DNA of 64,000 bases from Pedosphaera parvula Ellin514 (GCF_000172555.1 NZ_ABOX02000013.1:62001-126000); one strand, 5' to 3'. Positions 17,056 to 26,435 are shown, numbered from the stretch's first letter. The notes: generated by a model not told the origin, from the letters alone. Made by a program: numbers and translations.

Positions 17056-17230
17056 TCAAGCTGGGGCCTTGTTTACGCATTAATGCTGCACCCCCAATCA
17101 ATTACCTTTCCTTAAAGCCGGTGGCAAGCGGACAAAGCACTTGTAGCAAACAGTTATGAAACTTATAGTCTGGTTGTCTGTCTTCGCGTGCGGGCTTCCT
17201 TCCCGGCCTTGTAGATCGACATTTTTTGAT

Positions 17231-19042
17231 ATGACCGATTCAACACATACACCCGAAATCTCGGATTCTCTATCCGACTTTACCACCAATTCCAGAGTTC
17301 TGCTGCTTTCCGGCATGGCCGCCATTATTGGCGCTATTAGTGCCGGTGTCGCGTACGGATTACTTTGGCTGATCAGCTTAATCACCAATATTTCCTTCTT
17401 TCACCGGTTCAAGGTGGAGGATGTGACGCCGCAGGATGCCCATATTGGGGCGTGGGTAATCATCATTCCGGTGATCGGTGCGCTTATCATTGGTTTAATG
17501 GCGCGGTACGGTTCGCCCAAGATACGCGGGCATGGGATTCCGGAGGCGTTGGAAGCGATTTTGATCGGTCGAAGCAAACTGGAGCCGAAAGTGGCGATAT
17601 TGAAGCCGATTTCTTCAGCCATTTCCATTGGAACTGGCGGTCCGTTTGGCGCGGAGGGGCCGATTATCATGACCGGCGGGGCTTGTGGTTCCTTGTTTGC
17701 TCAATATTTTCATCTGACTGCCGCTGAACGCAAGACCTTGCTGGTCGCGGGTGCGGCTGGCGGCATGGCTGCCATTTTCTCGACGCCCATTGCAGCAATT
17801 TTGCTGGCGGTGGAATTGCTGCTTTTTGAATGGAAGCCGCGCAGTTTGATTCCCGTGGCGGTGTCTGCCATCATGGCTTCGGCCATGCGTGTTCCTCTTT
17901 TGGGCGCGGGACCGATCTTCCCGGTATTACCTCATGGAGCCATGACAGGTGCTGAGCTGTTGGTCGCTGGCGTGGTGGGTATCGCCGCTGGTTTGGCCTC
18001 CGGAGCCGTCACCACCCTGGTTTATGCGCTCGAGGATGCTTTCAAAAAGTTGCCGATTCATTGGATGTGGTGGCCGGCGATTGGTGCAGTGTTCGTCGGC
18101 ATCGGTGGTTACATTGATCCGCGGGTGTTGGGGGTGGGATACAAATTAATTCACGGATTGTTGCGCGGGGAATTGGTCGGAGCGGCGGTCTTGGGTTTGC
18201 TGATTGGCAAGGCGATCGTCTGGTCCATCGCGCTGGGATCGGGAACTTCCGGCGGTGTGCTGGCTCCGTTGCTCATAATGGGCGGCGCGCTGGGGGCGTT
18301 GTTGTCGCGTTGGATTCATATAGGCGATACCGGGCTTTGGGCCATGGTGGCAATGGGGGCGATGATGGGCGGCACCATGCGTGCACCATTTACAGGGACG
18401 ATTTTTGCGCTGGAATTGACGCATGATTTGAATGCCTTGCCAGCAGTGATGATTGGTTGCATTGCTTCCCTGGGAGTAACGGTGTTGCTCTTGCGGCGAT
18501 CCATCCTGACCGAGAAAATTGCGCGCCGGGGACGGCATATCAGTTGTGAATACAGTGTCGATCTGTTCAGCCTATTGCGCGTGGGCGACGTAATGGATGC
18601 CAATCCACCCACCATCCCCGGTGATATGCCGGTGACGCAGTTCTCGGACCTGATTGCCCAGGGTGATCCGCAACTGACGCGTCGCCAAGGGACGTTGATC
18701 GTGGATGGGAGTGGTGATTTGGTAGGGATTATTACGCGTGGGGATGTGGTGCGTGCATTGCAGGGAAAGGCCGCTGAGAAAAATACCGTGCTGGATTCGG
18801 GCAAGAAAAATCCCGTTGTCACGTACACAGATGAACTGCTCAACGTGGCGATCAGCAAGATGCTGAAGCAGGACGTGGGGCGATTGCCGGTGGTGGAGCG
18901 AAGTAACCCAAAGCGGATTGTTGGTTACTTGGGGCGGGCAAACATCATGGCGGCGCGCACCAAGCACATGGAAGAAGAAGATTTGCGCGAGAAACATCCG
19001 TGGCTGGCGCGAACGTTGCGCTGGCCGAAGTTCGCCAAATAG
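17231..19042 (+). CDS. ClC-family chloride channel/antiporter with CBS domains
   Basis: The product is 603 residues from the ATG at 17231; the frame extends to 17156 but the extra segment has no clear function. The ClC core has 'GSPKIRGHGIPEALEAI' (GSGIP-like), 'GTGGPFGAEGPIIMTGG' with the gating Glu at 142 (GxEGP), and 'GSGTSGGVLAPLLIMGGALG' (GxFxP-like region). The C-terminus carries a CBS pair from ~445 ('DVMDANPPTIPGDMPV', 'LVGIITRGDVVRAL', 'GRLPVVERSN'). It is an inner-membrane anion channel or H+/Cl- exchanger, probably regulated by nucleotide binding to the CBS pair. It is divergent from ligA. Confidence 0.93.
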   Translation: MTDSTHTPEISDSLSDFTTNSRVLLLSGMAAIIGAISAGVAYGLLWLISLITNISFFHRFKVEDVTPQDAHIGAWVIIIPVIGALIIGLMARYGSPKIRGHGIPEALEAILIGRSKLEPKVAILKPISSAISIGTGGPFGAEGPIIMTGGACGSLFAQYFHLTAAERKTLLVAGAAGGMAAIFSTPIAAILLAVELLLFEWKPRSLIPVAVSAIMASAMRVPLLGAGPIFPVLPHGAMTGAELLVAGVVGIAAGLASGAVTTLVYALEDAFKKLPIHWMWWPAIGAVFVGIGGYIDPRVLGVGYKLIHGLLRGELVGAAVLGLLIGKAIVWSIALGSGTSGGVLAPLLIMGGALGALLSRWIHIGDTGLWAMVAMGAMMGGTMRAPFTGTIFALELTHDLNALPAVMIGCIASLGVTVLLLRRSILTEKIARRGRHISCEYSVDLFSLLRVGDVMDANPPTIPGDMPVTQFSDLIAQGDPQLTRRQGTLIVDGSGDLVGIITRGDVVRALQGKAAEKNTVLDSGKKNPVVTYTDELLNVAISKMLKQDVGRLPVVERSNPKRIVGYLGRANIMAARTKHMEEEDLREKHPWLARTLRWPKFAK

Positions 19043-19098
19043 TTTCAGCGTTCACATTCAGTCTGGACAAGTGTCGGGCGGAGAATCAAATTTCCGGC

Positions 19099-19674
19099 AT
19101 GGCTTTGACACCTTCAACCATGTTGCCGCTCGGCACGAGCGCGCCCGATTTCCACTTGCCGGATACCAACGGAAAGACTGTTTCGCTGGCAGATTTCAAA
19201 GATGCCCCGGCGTTGGTGGTTATCTTCATGTGCAATCATTGTCCTTACGTGAAGCATATTCGTGAGGGCTTGGCGCAGTTTGGGCGTGATTACCAAGCCA
19301 AAGGAGTCGGGATTGTGGCCATCAGTTCAAATGACGCAACGGGTTATCCGGCAGATAGTCCCGCAGCCATGAAGGAAGAAGTAAAGTCGGCGGGTTACAC
19401 CTTCCCTTATCTTTACGATGAGACGCAGGCGGTGGCAAAGGCTTATCGCGCAGCCTGCACGCCGGACATTTATCTGTTTGATCGGGAGAAAAAGCTGGTG
19501 TATCGCGGGCAATTTGATGAGAGCCGCCCGCGCAACGGATTGCCAGTGACAGGCAGGGATTTGCGTGACGCAGTGGAGGCTGTGCTGGCAGCGAAACCGG
19601 TTTCGCAGGATCAAAAGGCGAGCATGGGTTGTAACATCAAGTGGAAATCCGGGAATGCACCGGATTATTTCTGA
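19099..19674 (+). CDS. Thioredoxin-fold AhpC/TSA-like protein
   Basis: The start at 19099 avoids overlap with the ClC gene and gives 191 residues. The peroxiredoxin/TlpA-like fold reads 'LGTSAPDFHLPDTNGKTVSLADF', 'LVVIFMCNHCPYVKHI' and 'AACTPDIYLFDREKKLVYRGQFD'. The CNHC pair replaces the usual WCxxC or TPxC motif and is typical of the 'redoxin, CNHCPYVK' subgroup. The C-terminal 'SMGCNIKWK' is also typical of this group. It probably acts in the cytoplasm in thiol redox chemistry; the substrate is unknown. It is followed 21 bases later by the ROK kinase gene. Confidence 0.85.
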   Translation: MALTPSTMLPLGTSAPDFHLPDTNGKTVSLADFKDAPALVVIFMCNHCPYVKHIREGLAQFGRDYQAKGVGIVAISSNDATGYPADSPAAMKEEVKSAGYTFPYLYDETQAVAKAYRAACTPDIYLFDREKKLVYRGQFDESRPRNGLPVTGRDLRDAVEAVLAAKPVSQDQKASMGCNIKWKSGNAPDYF

Positions 19675-19695
19675 TTCCGGCTCCGGCTGATTCTC

Positions 19696-20616
19696 ATGCA
19701 ACAAAACTACATCGGGATCGAGATCGGTGGCACGAAGCTGCAGATCGTCGTGGGCGACGGTGCCGCAAAGATTTTGGAACGACATCGATTCACAGTCGAC
19801 CGGGTTCAGGGAGCTGAGGGGATACGCAAACAGATAGAGGAAACTCTTGGCAAGATCGTGCCCGGCGTAAAGCCAGCAGCGATAGGAGTCGGTTTCGGTG
19901 GGCCGGTGGATTGGAAAGCCGGGAAGATTTGTAAATCGCATCAGATCGAGGGTTGGTCGGAATTCGACATGGTTGGCTGGATTAAGGGCCTGGCGAATGT
20001 GCCGGTCGTAGTGGATAACGATGCCAACGTGGCCGCGTTGGGTGAAGCACTGCATGGAGCCGGGGTTGGTTTTAATCCGGCATTTTATGTGACGCTCGGA
20101 AGCGGAGTGGGCGGTGGTTTGGTGCTGAACGGCAGCATCTATCATGGTGCGAAGCCAGGAGAATCGGAGATCGGGCACGTGCGGTTGGACCGGCGGGGAA
20201 CAATTTTGGAATCACGCTGCTCGGGGTGGGCAGTGGATGCAAGAATTCGTGAGCTTAAGGAGCGGCATCCGGAAAGTTTGTTATGCAAACTGACGGAAGG
20301 TGCAACAGGCGGGGAAGCAAAGCACCTTGCGTCCGCGCTCCAACAAAAAGATGCAGTTGCCCGAAAGCTGCTGGAAAAGGTAACGGAGGATCTGGCATTT
20401 GGACTTTCGCATGTGGTGCATCTCTTTCATCCGGAAGTGCTTGTCATTGGAGGCGGGCTTTCGCATGTGGGTGAGCCGTTGCGGGCGGCGGTGGAGAGGG
20501 CGCTGGAATATTTTATCATGGGAGCATTTAAGCCCGGTCCAAGGATTTTATTGGCTGGCTTGGGGGAAGATGCGGTGCCGGTGGGGGCGCTGGAACTGGC
20601 GAGACAGGTAAAGTAG
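19696..20616 (+). CDS. ROK-family sugar kinase, lacking the usual zinc motif
   Basis: The product is 306 residues. ATP-binding and ROK motifs are present: 'IGIEIGGTKLQIVVGD', 'GVGFGGPVDWKAG', 'VVVDNDANVAALGEA' (catalytic Asp in DND) and 'TLGSGVGGGLVLNG'. After 'ESEIGHVRLD' the CxCGxxGCxE zinc cluster seen in most ROK kinases is replaced by 'RRGTILESRCSGWAVD', leaving one of the expected cysteines. The reaction is probably phosphorylation of glucose or a related hexose. It is followed by a SIS-domain isomerase, suggesting sugar-phosphate metabolism. Confidence 0.85.
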   Translation: MQQNYIGIEIGGTKLQIVVGDGAAKILERHRFTVDRVQGAEGIRKQIEETLGKIVPGVKPAAIGVGFGGPVDWKAGKICKSHQIEGWSEFDMVGWIKGLANVPVVVDNDANVAALGEALHGAGVGFNPAFYVTLGSGVGGGLVLNGSIYHGAKPGESEIGHVRLDRRGTILESRCSGWAVDARIRELKERHPESLLCKLTEGATGGEAKHLASALQQKDAVARKLLEKVTEDLAFGLSHVVHLFHPEVLVIGGGLSHVGEPLRAAVERALEYFIMGAFKPGPRILLAGLGEDAVPVGALELARQVK

Positions 20617-20679
20617 AAGCGCATAATCCACGAATTCTCTCTGTGCTTTTTTCCGCGAAATGGCATACTAACGCAACTA

Positions 20680-21252
20680 ATGAAGCAATGGATTAATGAT
20701 TTTGTTACGGCGCAGAAAGCGGCTCTGGATTCGATTCCCGTGGAGGCTGTGGCGCAGGTGATTGAGAAATTGAAGCAAGCTGTGGCTGAGGATCGCCAGA
20801 TTTTCGTCTTTGGCAACGGCGGCAGCGCGATGAATGCCTCCCATTTCGCCACCGATTTGGGCAAGGGTTCCTCCGACAAAATCGGCAAGCGTTTCCGGGT
20901 GCTTTCGCTCAATGACAACGTGAGTTGGATGACGGCGATCGGCAACGATTACGCCTATGACCAGATTTTTGTGCGCCAGTTGCAGAACTACGGCAGGAAG
21001 GGCGACCTCGTGCTGGCTTTAAGTGTCAGCGGCAATTCTCCGAACGTGGTGCATGCGCTGGATTGGGCCAATCAGAATGGCTTGCACACCGTTGCGCTCG
21101 TGGGTGCCAAGAAGGGTCGTATGGCGGAGATTGCGCACCAGGCCATTGTTATTGATTCCACGCATTATGGGCGGGTGGAAGATGCGCAGATGGGTATCTG
21201 CCATATGCTCTGTTACGCCTTCATGGAAAAGCCGGAAATCGCGAAGCTTTAG
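20680..21252 (+). CDS. SIS-domain sugar-phosphate isomerase (GmhA-like)
   Basis: The product is 190 residues. The single SIS domain has 'QIFVFGNGGSAMNASHFATDLGKG' (the GNGGSA phospho-sugar loop of GmhA), 'GDLVLALSVSGNSPNVVHAL' and 'VEDAQMGICHMLCYAF'. This is the phosphoheptose isomerase/DnaA-initiator-associating subgroup. It probably interconverts sedoheptulose 7-phosphate and a heptose phosphate for lipopolysaccharide core, but substrate choice cannot be read from the sequence. It is likely co-transcribed with the ROK kinase and is followed by a terminator. Confidence 0.85.
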   Translation: MKQWINDFVTAQKAALDSIPVEAVAQVIEKLKQAVAEDRQIFVFGNGGSAMNASHFATDLGKGSSDKIGKRFRVLSLNDNVSWMTAIGNDYAYDQIFVRQLQNYGRKGDLVLALSVSGNSPNVVHALDWANQNGLHTVALVGAKKGRMAEIAHQAIVIDSTHYGRVEDAQMGICHMLCYAFMEKPEIAKL

Positions 21253-21267
21253 AGTCGTGAAGGTTAG

Positions 21268-21289
21268 AAGGTCCGTTTTTCGGCCTTTT
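21268..21289 (+). terminator. Rho-independent terminator
   Basis: AAGG-(T)-CCG / CGG-CCTT forms a 7-bp stem with one bulged T around a five-T loop, ending in TTTT. It lies 16 bases after the SIS-domain gene. Confidence 0.55.
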
Positions 21290-21347
21290 AACCAAGTTTC
21301 CAGCCTGGAAAGGGTTGCAACACGGCGAATAGGCGTTAAGTAAGACT

Positions 21348-23027
21348 ATGGCCGTTTCAGCGCTGATTCGCAGCAAACTTAACGAATTGCCCCATAAGCC
21401 CGGCATCTACCTGATGAAGGATAGATTCGGTACGGTGATTTATGTGGGTAAAGCGCGAGATTTGCGCAAGCGAGTCAGCCAATATTTCCATCCTTCCCGC
21501 AAGATGGGTTGGGACCTCAAGTTCAAGGCGCTTACCGAAGCCATTTACGATTTGGATGTCCACGTGGTCCGTAGTGAGCCGGAAGCATTGCTGCTCGAAG
21601 GCAAGCTGATCAAGGAATTCCATCCGCGCTACAACATCAGCTTCAAGGATGATAAGCGATTCCTGATGCTGAAGGTCAACCTGAACGACCCCATTCCCCG
21701 GTTTACGCTAACCCGGTTCAAGCAGGATGACGGAGCGCGTTACTTCGGACCTTTCGCACATTCCTCCGCTTTGAAGAATACCCTGACGATGATACGTCGG
21801 CAGTTTCATTTGCGTGGGTGCCGACCGTTGACGCCCAACGAGCGGGATTACAAACATTGTCTCTATGGCAACCTGAAACATTGCACGGCTCCATGTATTG
21901 GGAATGTGACGCGGGAACAGTATCTGGCGCAAGTGCAGGCGGCGTGTGATTTTCTTTCCGGTCAAGGTGAGGAAATGCAGGAGCAGCTCGCCGAGGAGAT
22001 GAAGAAAGCAGCGGCAGCGCAGGATTACGAGCGCGCGGCGATGTTGCGCGATGCCATTTCCGATTTGAGGCAGACCACGAAGAAAACCGTCAAGTTTGAG
22101 CGACTCCCATATAACCTCCCGCTGGCCATCGAGCCGCAACGGGATTTGGCTGAGTTGGGACAGGTCTTGGATTTGGCCGGGCCGCCGATGCGCATTGAAG
22201 GATTTGATATTTCCAACATCAGCGGCACGTTCGCAGTGTCTTCGTTGGTGAGTTTTAAGAATGGACGCCCTGATCGCTCGAACTACCGCAAGTTCAAGAT
22301 GAAGTCGGTGGTGGGGCAGAATGATTTTGCCTGCATGGCGGAGACCATAAGGCGTCGCTACAGTCGATTGCTGCGCGAAGGAAAAGAAGCCCGAAAGGCA
22401 ATGGAGGCAGCTTCAGCCAATGCAGTGCCGCAACCGTCAGAGAATGCATCGGAGGTTCAACCCGCATTGCCAGGCTCACCACTGCCGTCAAACCTGCCGG
22501 ACTTGATTTTGATCGATGGTGGCAAGGGGCAATTGAATGCAGCCTGCGAGGAGTTGGAGAAACTCGGATTGAGCCAGATTCCCATCATCGGGCTGGCGAA
22601 GGAGTTTGAGGAGATTTATCGGCCGGGTCAGAGTGAACCGCTGCGTTTATCCCATGCTTCCGGGGCGCTGAAGTTGTTGCAACGGGTGCGCGATGAATCG
22701 CATCGATTGGCCAACACATATAATGCCGAACTGCGGTTGAAGAAAATTTCCGAGAGTATTTTGGATGAGTTCCCGAATATTGGGCAACGGCGCAAGGCGG
22801 ATTTATTAAAGAAGTTTGGTTCCGTGCAGCGCTTGCGGATTGCGACCGTGGAGCAGATCGCGGAAGTGCCCGGGTTCGGCGGCAAGATGGCGGCGGATTT
22901 GAAGGCGTTTCTTGAGGCGCGATCTTCGACACCGGTGCTGACAACCAAAGAGGGTGAAGACGGACAGGAGAAGCCGGCAGAAACCGCGCAACAAAAACAG
23001 CCCCCTGAAATCGATTTGCAAGGCTGA
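21348..23027 (+). CDS. uvrC: Excinuclease ABC subunit C
   Basis: The product is 559 residues, a little shorter than E. coli UvrC. The GIY-YIG nuclease domain is at 1-90 ('KPGIYLMKDRFGTVIYVGKARDL'), the Cys-rich 'CLYGNLKHCTAPCIG' at ~165-180, the UVR motif at ~205-240 ('AAAAQDYERAAMLRDAISDL') and the RNase H-like second nuclease has 'IEGFDISNISG' and 'PDLILIDGGKGQLNAA'. A helix-hairpin-helix pair follows near ~485-525. An Ala/Pro-rich insertion at ~350-385 lies within the second nuclease domain. The last ~35 residues are a Gln/Glu-rich tail. It makes the dual incisions of nucleotide excision repair with UvrAB. Confidence 0.97.
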   Translation: MAVSALIRSKLNELPHKPGIYLMKDRFGTVIYVGKARDLRKRVSQYFHPSRKMGWDLKFKALTEAIYDLDVHVVRSEPEALLLEGKLIKEFHPRYNISFKDDKRFLMLKVNLNDPIPRFTLTRFKQDDGARYFGPFAHSSALKNTLTMIRRQFHLRGCRPLTPNERDYKHCLYGNLKHCTAPCIGNVTREQYLAQVQAACDFLSGQGEEMQEQLAEEMKKAAAAQDYERAAMLRDAISDLRQTTKKTVKFERLPYNLPLAIEPQRDLAELGQVLDLAGPPMRIEGFDISNISGTFAVSSLVSFKNGRPDRSNYRKFKMKSVVGQNDFACMAETIRRRYSRLLREGKEARKAMEAASANAVPQPSENASEVQPALPGSPLPSNLPDLILIDGGKGQLNAACEELEKLGLSQIPIIGLAKEFEEIYRPGQSEPLRLSHASGALKLLQRVRDESHRLANTYNAELRLKKISESILDEFPNIGQRRKADLLKKFGSVQRLRIATVEQIAEVPGFGGKMAADLKAFLEARSSTPVLTTKEGEDGQEKPAETAQQKQPPEIDLQG

Positions 23028-23123
23028 AGATACGGACACGATGTTGGCGGGAACAGTGAATCCATAGGGGCAACTTCCTGTAAGACGGCACATCGTTGGT
23101 ATGTATAATGCTCAATCCGGAGC

Positions 23124-24344
23124 ATGGATTGCGTGGGTTTGTTAGAAGGGCTTCTCATTATACCGCATTTCTTTGGCCTGGTTGGGCAAAGTTGGGCAAT
23201 ACCTTCTTTAAAGTGTCGCCGATTGAGGCGAATTCTGCCGGTAGTGTTGCTGTTGGGATGCATCGGCAGTGCCGTCGGGGCGAATGAGACGCTGCCTTTT
23301 TTGCAGGTGGGCGCGCAGTCCTATACGAACGTGGTTGTGACAGGTAAGACGGCGACGGATATATTTATCCGCCATGCACAAGGGATGGCGACGGTAAAGG
23401 TCAGACATTTGGATAGCGCCACCCGAGCCCGTCTCGGCTATCCGGCGGCGGAGCCTTTCAAGGCAACAGCAATGGTGCCAACCGCACCGCAACTTGTCAC
23501 GCAGGCCACTGCGGACGCACCTACCCCTCTGTCCGAAACGCGGAACGACCCCGTTCAGCAATTGAAGCGGTTCGGGATTCCATTGCTTCTGTTGGTCATC
23601 GGCTTGCAGGTGTTGAAATACCTGACGCGGTCGAAGCGGGCGTGCGATGATGAATCGACGGCCTGTGCCGAGGGCAGTCCAGATTTGAAGTCGATCATTG
23701 CATCGAACCGGCCCCTGAAATCGTTGAAGGAACTTTTTCCGTATGGGATCACGGACTCGAGCCTCATGGAGTATGGCAAGGCGAGGCATCGCCGGCACAC
23801 CGGTGCGGAACAAAGTCACTGCGAGATCTGCCACAGCACGGCGGTGAGTCAGTTACAGGCCTATCGTTGGATTACCATGGTCCAACCGAAGTTCACATTC
23901 ACGAGCTTTAATTTTCTGATGCTGTTTTTCGGACGCATTGGAATCACGCTTCAGCAAACGGAGATTAGCTTTGAGACGGCTCATTGCGTCTGCCAGTCCT
24001 GCGCGGTGCGAACCCGGATTCGGAGAATGCTCTCGGTGGTCGCAAAGGGTATCGCCTTTTTCGTTTTACTTCTCAGTCTGGCTGTCACTGTCATGGGGGG
24101 AGGTTCGGTGGTGTATGACTCCCTGCAAGGCAATCCGGTGGATCACGAATTTCTGTGGCTGTTTTTCGCGGGTCTGGGCGGCCTTTTTATTTCATGGCTT
24201 GGACACAAATGCGAAAGGAGCTTGCGAATCCCGTCGCCATTCCGTTCCATCGGCCTGCACCCATTTTGGCTTTCACGCGTTTACGTGATTCGGAAGTGTG
24301 AAAGCCGGGTTCCCGTCAGCGAGAGAGCGGGTGTGAGTGGTTGA
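23124..24344 (+). CDS. Membrane protein with two CxxC pairs, unknown
   Basis: The product is 406 residues; the true start may be later, just before a hydrophobic signal segment at ~35-55 ('RRILPVVLLLGCIGSAVGA'). The next part, 'GAQSYTNVVVTGKTATDIFIRHAQGMATVKVRHLD', is a small beta domain I associate with verrucomicrobial exported proteins. A membrane helix lies at ~150-165. The cytoplasmic or lumenal middle region has CxxC pairs ('CEIC', 'CQSC') and may bind metal. Two further helices lie near ~310-360. No enzymatic motif is seen. Confidence 0.6.
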   Translation: MDCVGLLEGLLIIPHFFGLVGQSWAIPSLKCRRLRRILPVVLLLGCIGSAVGANETLPFLQVGAQSYTNVVVTGKTATDIFIRHAQGMATVKVRHLDSATRARLGYPAAEPFKATAMVPTAPQLVTQATADAPTPLSETRNDPVQQLKRFGIPLLLLVIGLQVLKYLTRSKRACDDESTACAEGSPDLKSIIASNRPLKSLKELFPYGITDSSLMEYGKARHRRHTGAEQSHCEICHSTAVSQLQAYRWITMVQPKFTFTSFNFLMLFFGRIGITLQQTEISFETAHCVCQSCAVRTRIRRMLSVVAKGIAFFVLLLSLAVTVMGGGSVVYDSLQGNPVDHEFLWLFFAGLGGLFISWLGHKCERSLRIPSPFRSIGLHPFWLSRVYVIRKCESRVPVSERAGVSG

Positions 24345-24503
24345 CTTGGGAACGAAATGTTAAGCCATCCAGCGTCGCGTTCTCAGTCGTCGGTCCCGGC
24401 TTTAGCGAGATCGGGGGGCGGGGACTATTTACCCATTTTCAAGGTGGGACAGCTTTGAGTTGCGTGCAGACATTTTTTGGATGAGAATGCGGCCTCAGAA
24501 CTT

Positions 24504-25223
24504 ATGAAGCGATTCAATGCTAAATACGCTGTTCTCACGTTTTTAGGGGGATGCATGCTTGCGACCCAGATGGCCGGCGCAGCGGAGTTGGACCCGGGCA
24601 AGCTGCCACCGCCCTCAACCAGGAAACCAGATTTCAAAAAGGATATTGAGCCGATCATCGAGAAGAATTGCCTCCGCTGCCATGGGCCGGAGAAGCAAAA
24701 GGGCAAATACCGAATGGATTCACGCGAAGCCGCGCTGAAAGGGAGCAAAGGGCCGGTGATTGTGCCGGGCAAGAGCGATAAGAGTCGCCTGGTGTACATG
24801 CTCGGCGGACAGGTGGAAGACATGTTGATGCCGCCGGAGGATGCTGGTGGCCCGCTCACACCGCAACAGATTGGAATTATTCGCGCCTGGATTGATCAAG
24901 GTGCGGAATGGCCGCAGGAAGCAGGCACCGCAGTGGCGCAGGTGGATTACAGCAAGGAAGTGGAACCGATTTTCAAGGCGTCGTGTGCTGAATGTCATAG
25001 CGGTGCAGAGGCGAAGGGCGGTTTCAGTGTGGACTCGAAGGAAGCAGTGCTGAAAGGTGGCAAGAGTTATGGCAAAGTGGTGGTGCCCGGTGACAGCAAG
25101 AAGAGCACGCTGATCTCGATCGTCTCCGGCAAGGATGAAGACATTGCCCAACCGGAGAAACACAAATTATCCAAAGCCCAGGTGGACGTGCTAAAGAAGT
25201 GGATTGATCAAGGAGCCAAATAG
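24504..25223 (+). CDS. Di-haem cytochrome c-type protein (planctomycete/verrucomicrobial type)
   Basis: The start at 24504 gives a signal peptide ('MKRFNAKYAVLTFLGG...GAAE') and 239 residues. Two tandem PSCyt1-like domains each carry a haem-binding CxxCH: 'EKNCLRCHGPEKQKGKYRMDS' and 'KASCAECHSGAEAKGGFSVDS'. Each domain ends with an 'IxxWIDQGA' helix, and 'MPPED' offers the distal ligand Met in the first. The duplicated layout suggests an internal gene duplication. It is exported to the periplasm for electron transfer or redox sensing. It is 13 bases upstream of the VanX-like gene, an unexplained pairing. Confidence 0.85.
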   Translation: MKRFNAKYAVLTFLGGCMLATQMAGAAELDPGKLPPPSTRKPDFKKDIEPIIEKNCLRCHGPEKQKGKYRMDSREAALKGSKGPVIVPGKSDKSRLVYMLGGQVEDMLMPPEDAGGPLTPQQIGIIRAWIDQGAEWPQEAGTAVAQVDYSKEVEPIFKASCAECHSGAEAKGGFSVDSKEAVLKGGKSYGKVVVPGDSKKSTLISIVSGKDEDIAQPEKHKLSKAQVDVLKKWIDQGAK

Positions 25224-25236
25224 TTTGCTGTTGGTT

Positions 25237-25860
25237 ATGCGACGCAAACACGGATGGCTGGCGATTGCGGGCTCTCTCCTGTTGCTGGCTGGCTGCAGTA
25301 CCAACAAACAGATGGCTGACCTGGTCGATGTGAAAAGAGTAGTGCCCGGAGTAGTGTTGGATATTCGCTATGCGACCACCAACAATTTTACGGGGAAAAA
25401 GCTTTATCCCGTGGCCAAATGCTGTCTCCGCAAGGAAGCCGCAGTGAGCCTCAGAGAGGTGCAGGAGGAATTGCACGAACTGGGTTATGGGCTGAAGATT
25501 TATGATGGTTACCGTCCGCTTTCCGTGCAAAAGAAAATGTGGGAGGTGTATCCGCATGAGGATTATGTGGCGAATCCGGCGAAGGGGTCACGCCATAATC
25601 GCGGTGCAGCGGTGGATTTGACGTTGATCAGGCTGGATGGGACCGCGGTGTCGATGCCGACCGAGTTTGATGATTTTACGGAGAAGGCGCACCGGAACTA
25701 TATGGATCTGCCGGAGGAGCAAATTCAAAACCGCGAATTGCTTGCGCGGATAATGACGGCGCACGGATTCAAGGGGTTGCCTGCCGAATGGTGGCATTTT
25801 GATTACAAGAATTGGGAGCGGTACGAGATTCTTGATATCGATTACTCCAGGATCAAGTGA
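25237..25860 (+). CDS. D-alanyl-D-alanine dipeptidase, lipoprotein form (VanX/DdpX family)
   Basis: The start at 25237 opens a lipoprotein signal with lipobox Cys20 ('LLLLAGC'); the product has 207 residues. The zinc dipeptidase motifs are complete: SxHxxGxAxD as 'SRHNRGAAVD' (H120, D127), catalytic E184 and zinc ligand H187 in 'EWWHFD', plus 'GYRPLSVQ'. The family cleaves D-Ala-D-Ala. With no vanH/vanA or sensor pair nearby and an exported location, peptidoglycan recycling or scavenging is more likely than glycopeptide resistance. Confidence 0.88.
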   Translation: MRRKHGWLAIAGSLLLLAGCSTNKQMADLVDVKRVVPGVVLDIRYATTNNFTGKKLYPVAKCCLRKEAAVSLREVQEELHELGYGLKIYDGYRPLSVQKKMWEVYPHEDYVANPAKGSRHNRGAAVDLTLIRLDGTAVSMPTEFDDFTEKAHRNYMDLPEEQIQNRELLARIMTAHGFKGLPAEWWHFDYKNWERYEILDIDYSRIK

Positions 25861-26008
25861 GTCGTAGGAGGGTTTGCAAAACCGGATTGTGTCACAATAA
25901 GCGCGACTTCAGGTAAATGGCTGATACTGTGCGGAGGTTGGGAGCGTGGATTTCGGGATTACAATGCCTCGCTCAGCAAATGACACCGGTTGTTGATTAA
26001 CATCGTCT

Positions 26009-26407
26009 ATGAATATACAAGTTGCCGTTTTGTGTGATGCCGCGACGGATTCGGGAGGCAAGCTGAACATTTTAGGGGCGTTTGACGGGTTGAATCCGCC
26101 GCAGTTCCCGTTTGTCTACGCGCAGTGTTGCATCGCGTTGCGGCTTACGTTTACGAGTGAGGAGGAAGGGACGCATCAATTGCGGCTGACGTTCATGGAT
26201 GAGGATGGAAAAATGTTGATGCCGGGAATCGATTTGCCCATTGCAGTGGCCATTCCTGCAGAGTCGCATTTTGCGACTTCCAATGTCATCGTGGTGCATC
26301 CGCCATTGAAGTTTGAAAAGGCCGGACTGTACTCGGTCGATATTTCGTTGGATGGCCGGCAGCAGGGGAGTATTCCACTGCTGGTGCGGGGGACAAGGCA
26401 GGGGTGA
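26009..26407 (+). CDS. Conserved protein, DUF6941-like
   Basis: The product is 132 residues, soluble, without signal peptide. The pattern 'VAVLCDAATDSGGKLNILGAFDGL..PQFPF' at the N-terminus, then 'HQLRLTFMDEDGKML' and a final beta strand before 'GSIPLLVRGT', fits a widespread all-beta family that I recall as DUF6941. No function is established to my knowledge. It ends 28 bases before a strong bidirectional terminator and faces nagB. Confidence 0.6.
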   Translation: MNIQVAVLCDAATDSGGKLNILGAFDGLNPPQFPFVYAQCCIALRLTFTSEEEGTHQLRLTFMDEDGKMLMPGIDLPIAVAIPAESHFATSNVIVVHPPLKFEKAGLYSVDISLDGRQQGSIPLLVRGTRQG

Positions 26408-26435
26408 TGTGTTTTTGATGTATGCAAAAATGGAA

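Noticed and set aside
25237-25860. Glycopeptide-resistance (van) cluster
   Set aside because: Only the VanX-like dipeptidase is present; no vanH, vanA/B-type ligase or VanRS pair is adjacent, and it has a lipoprotein signal.
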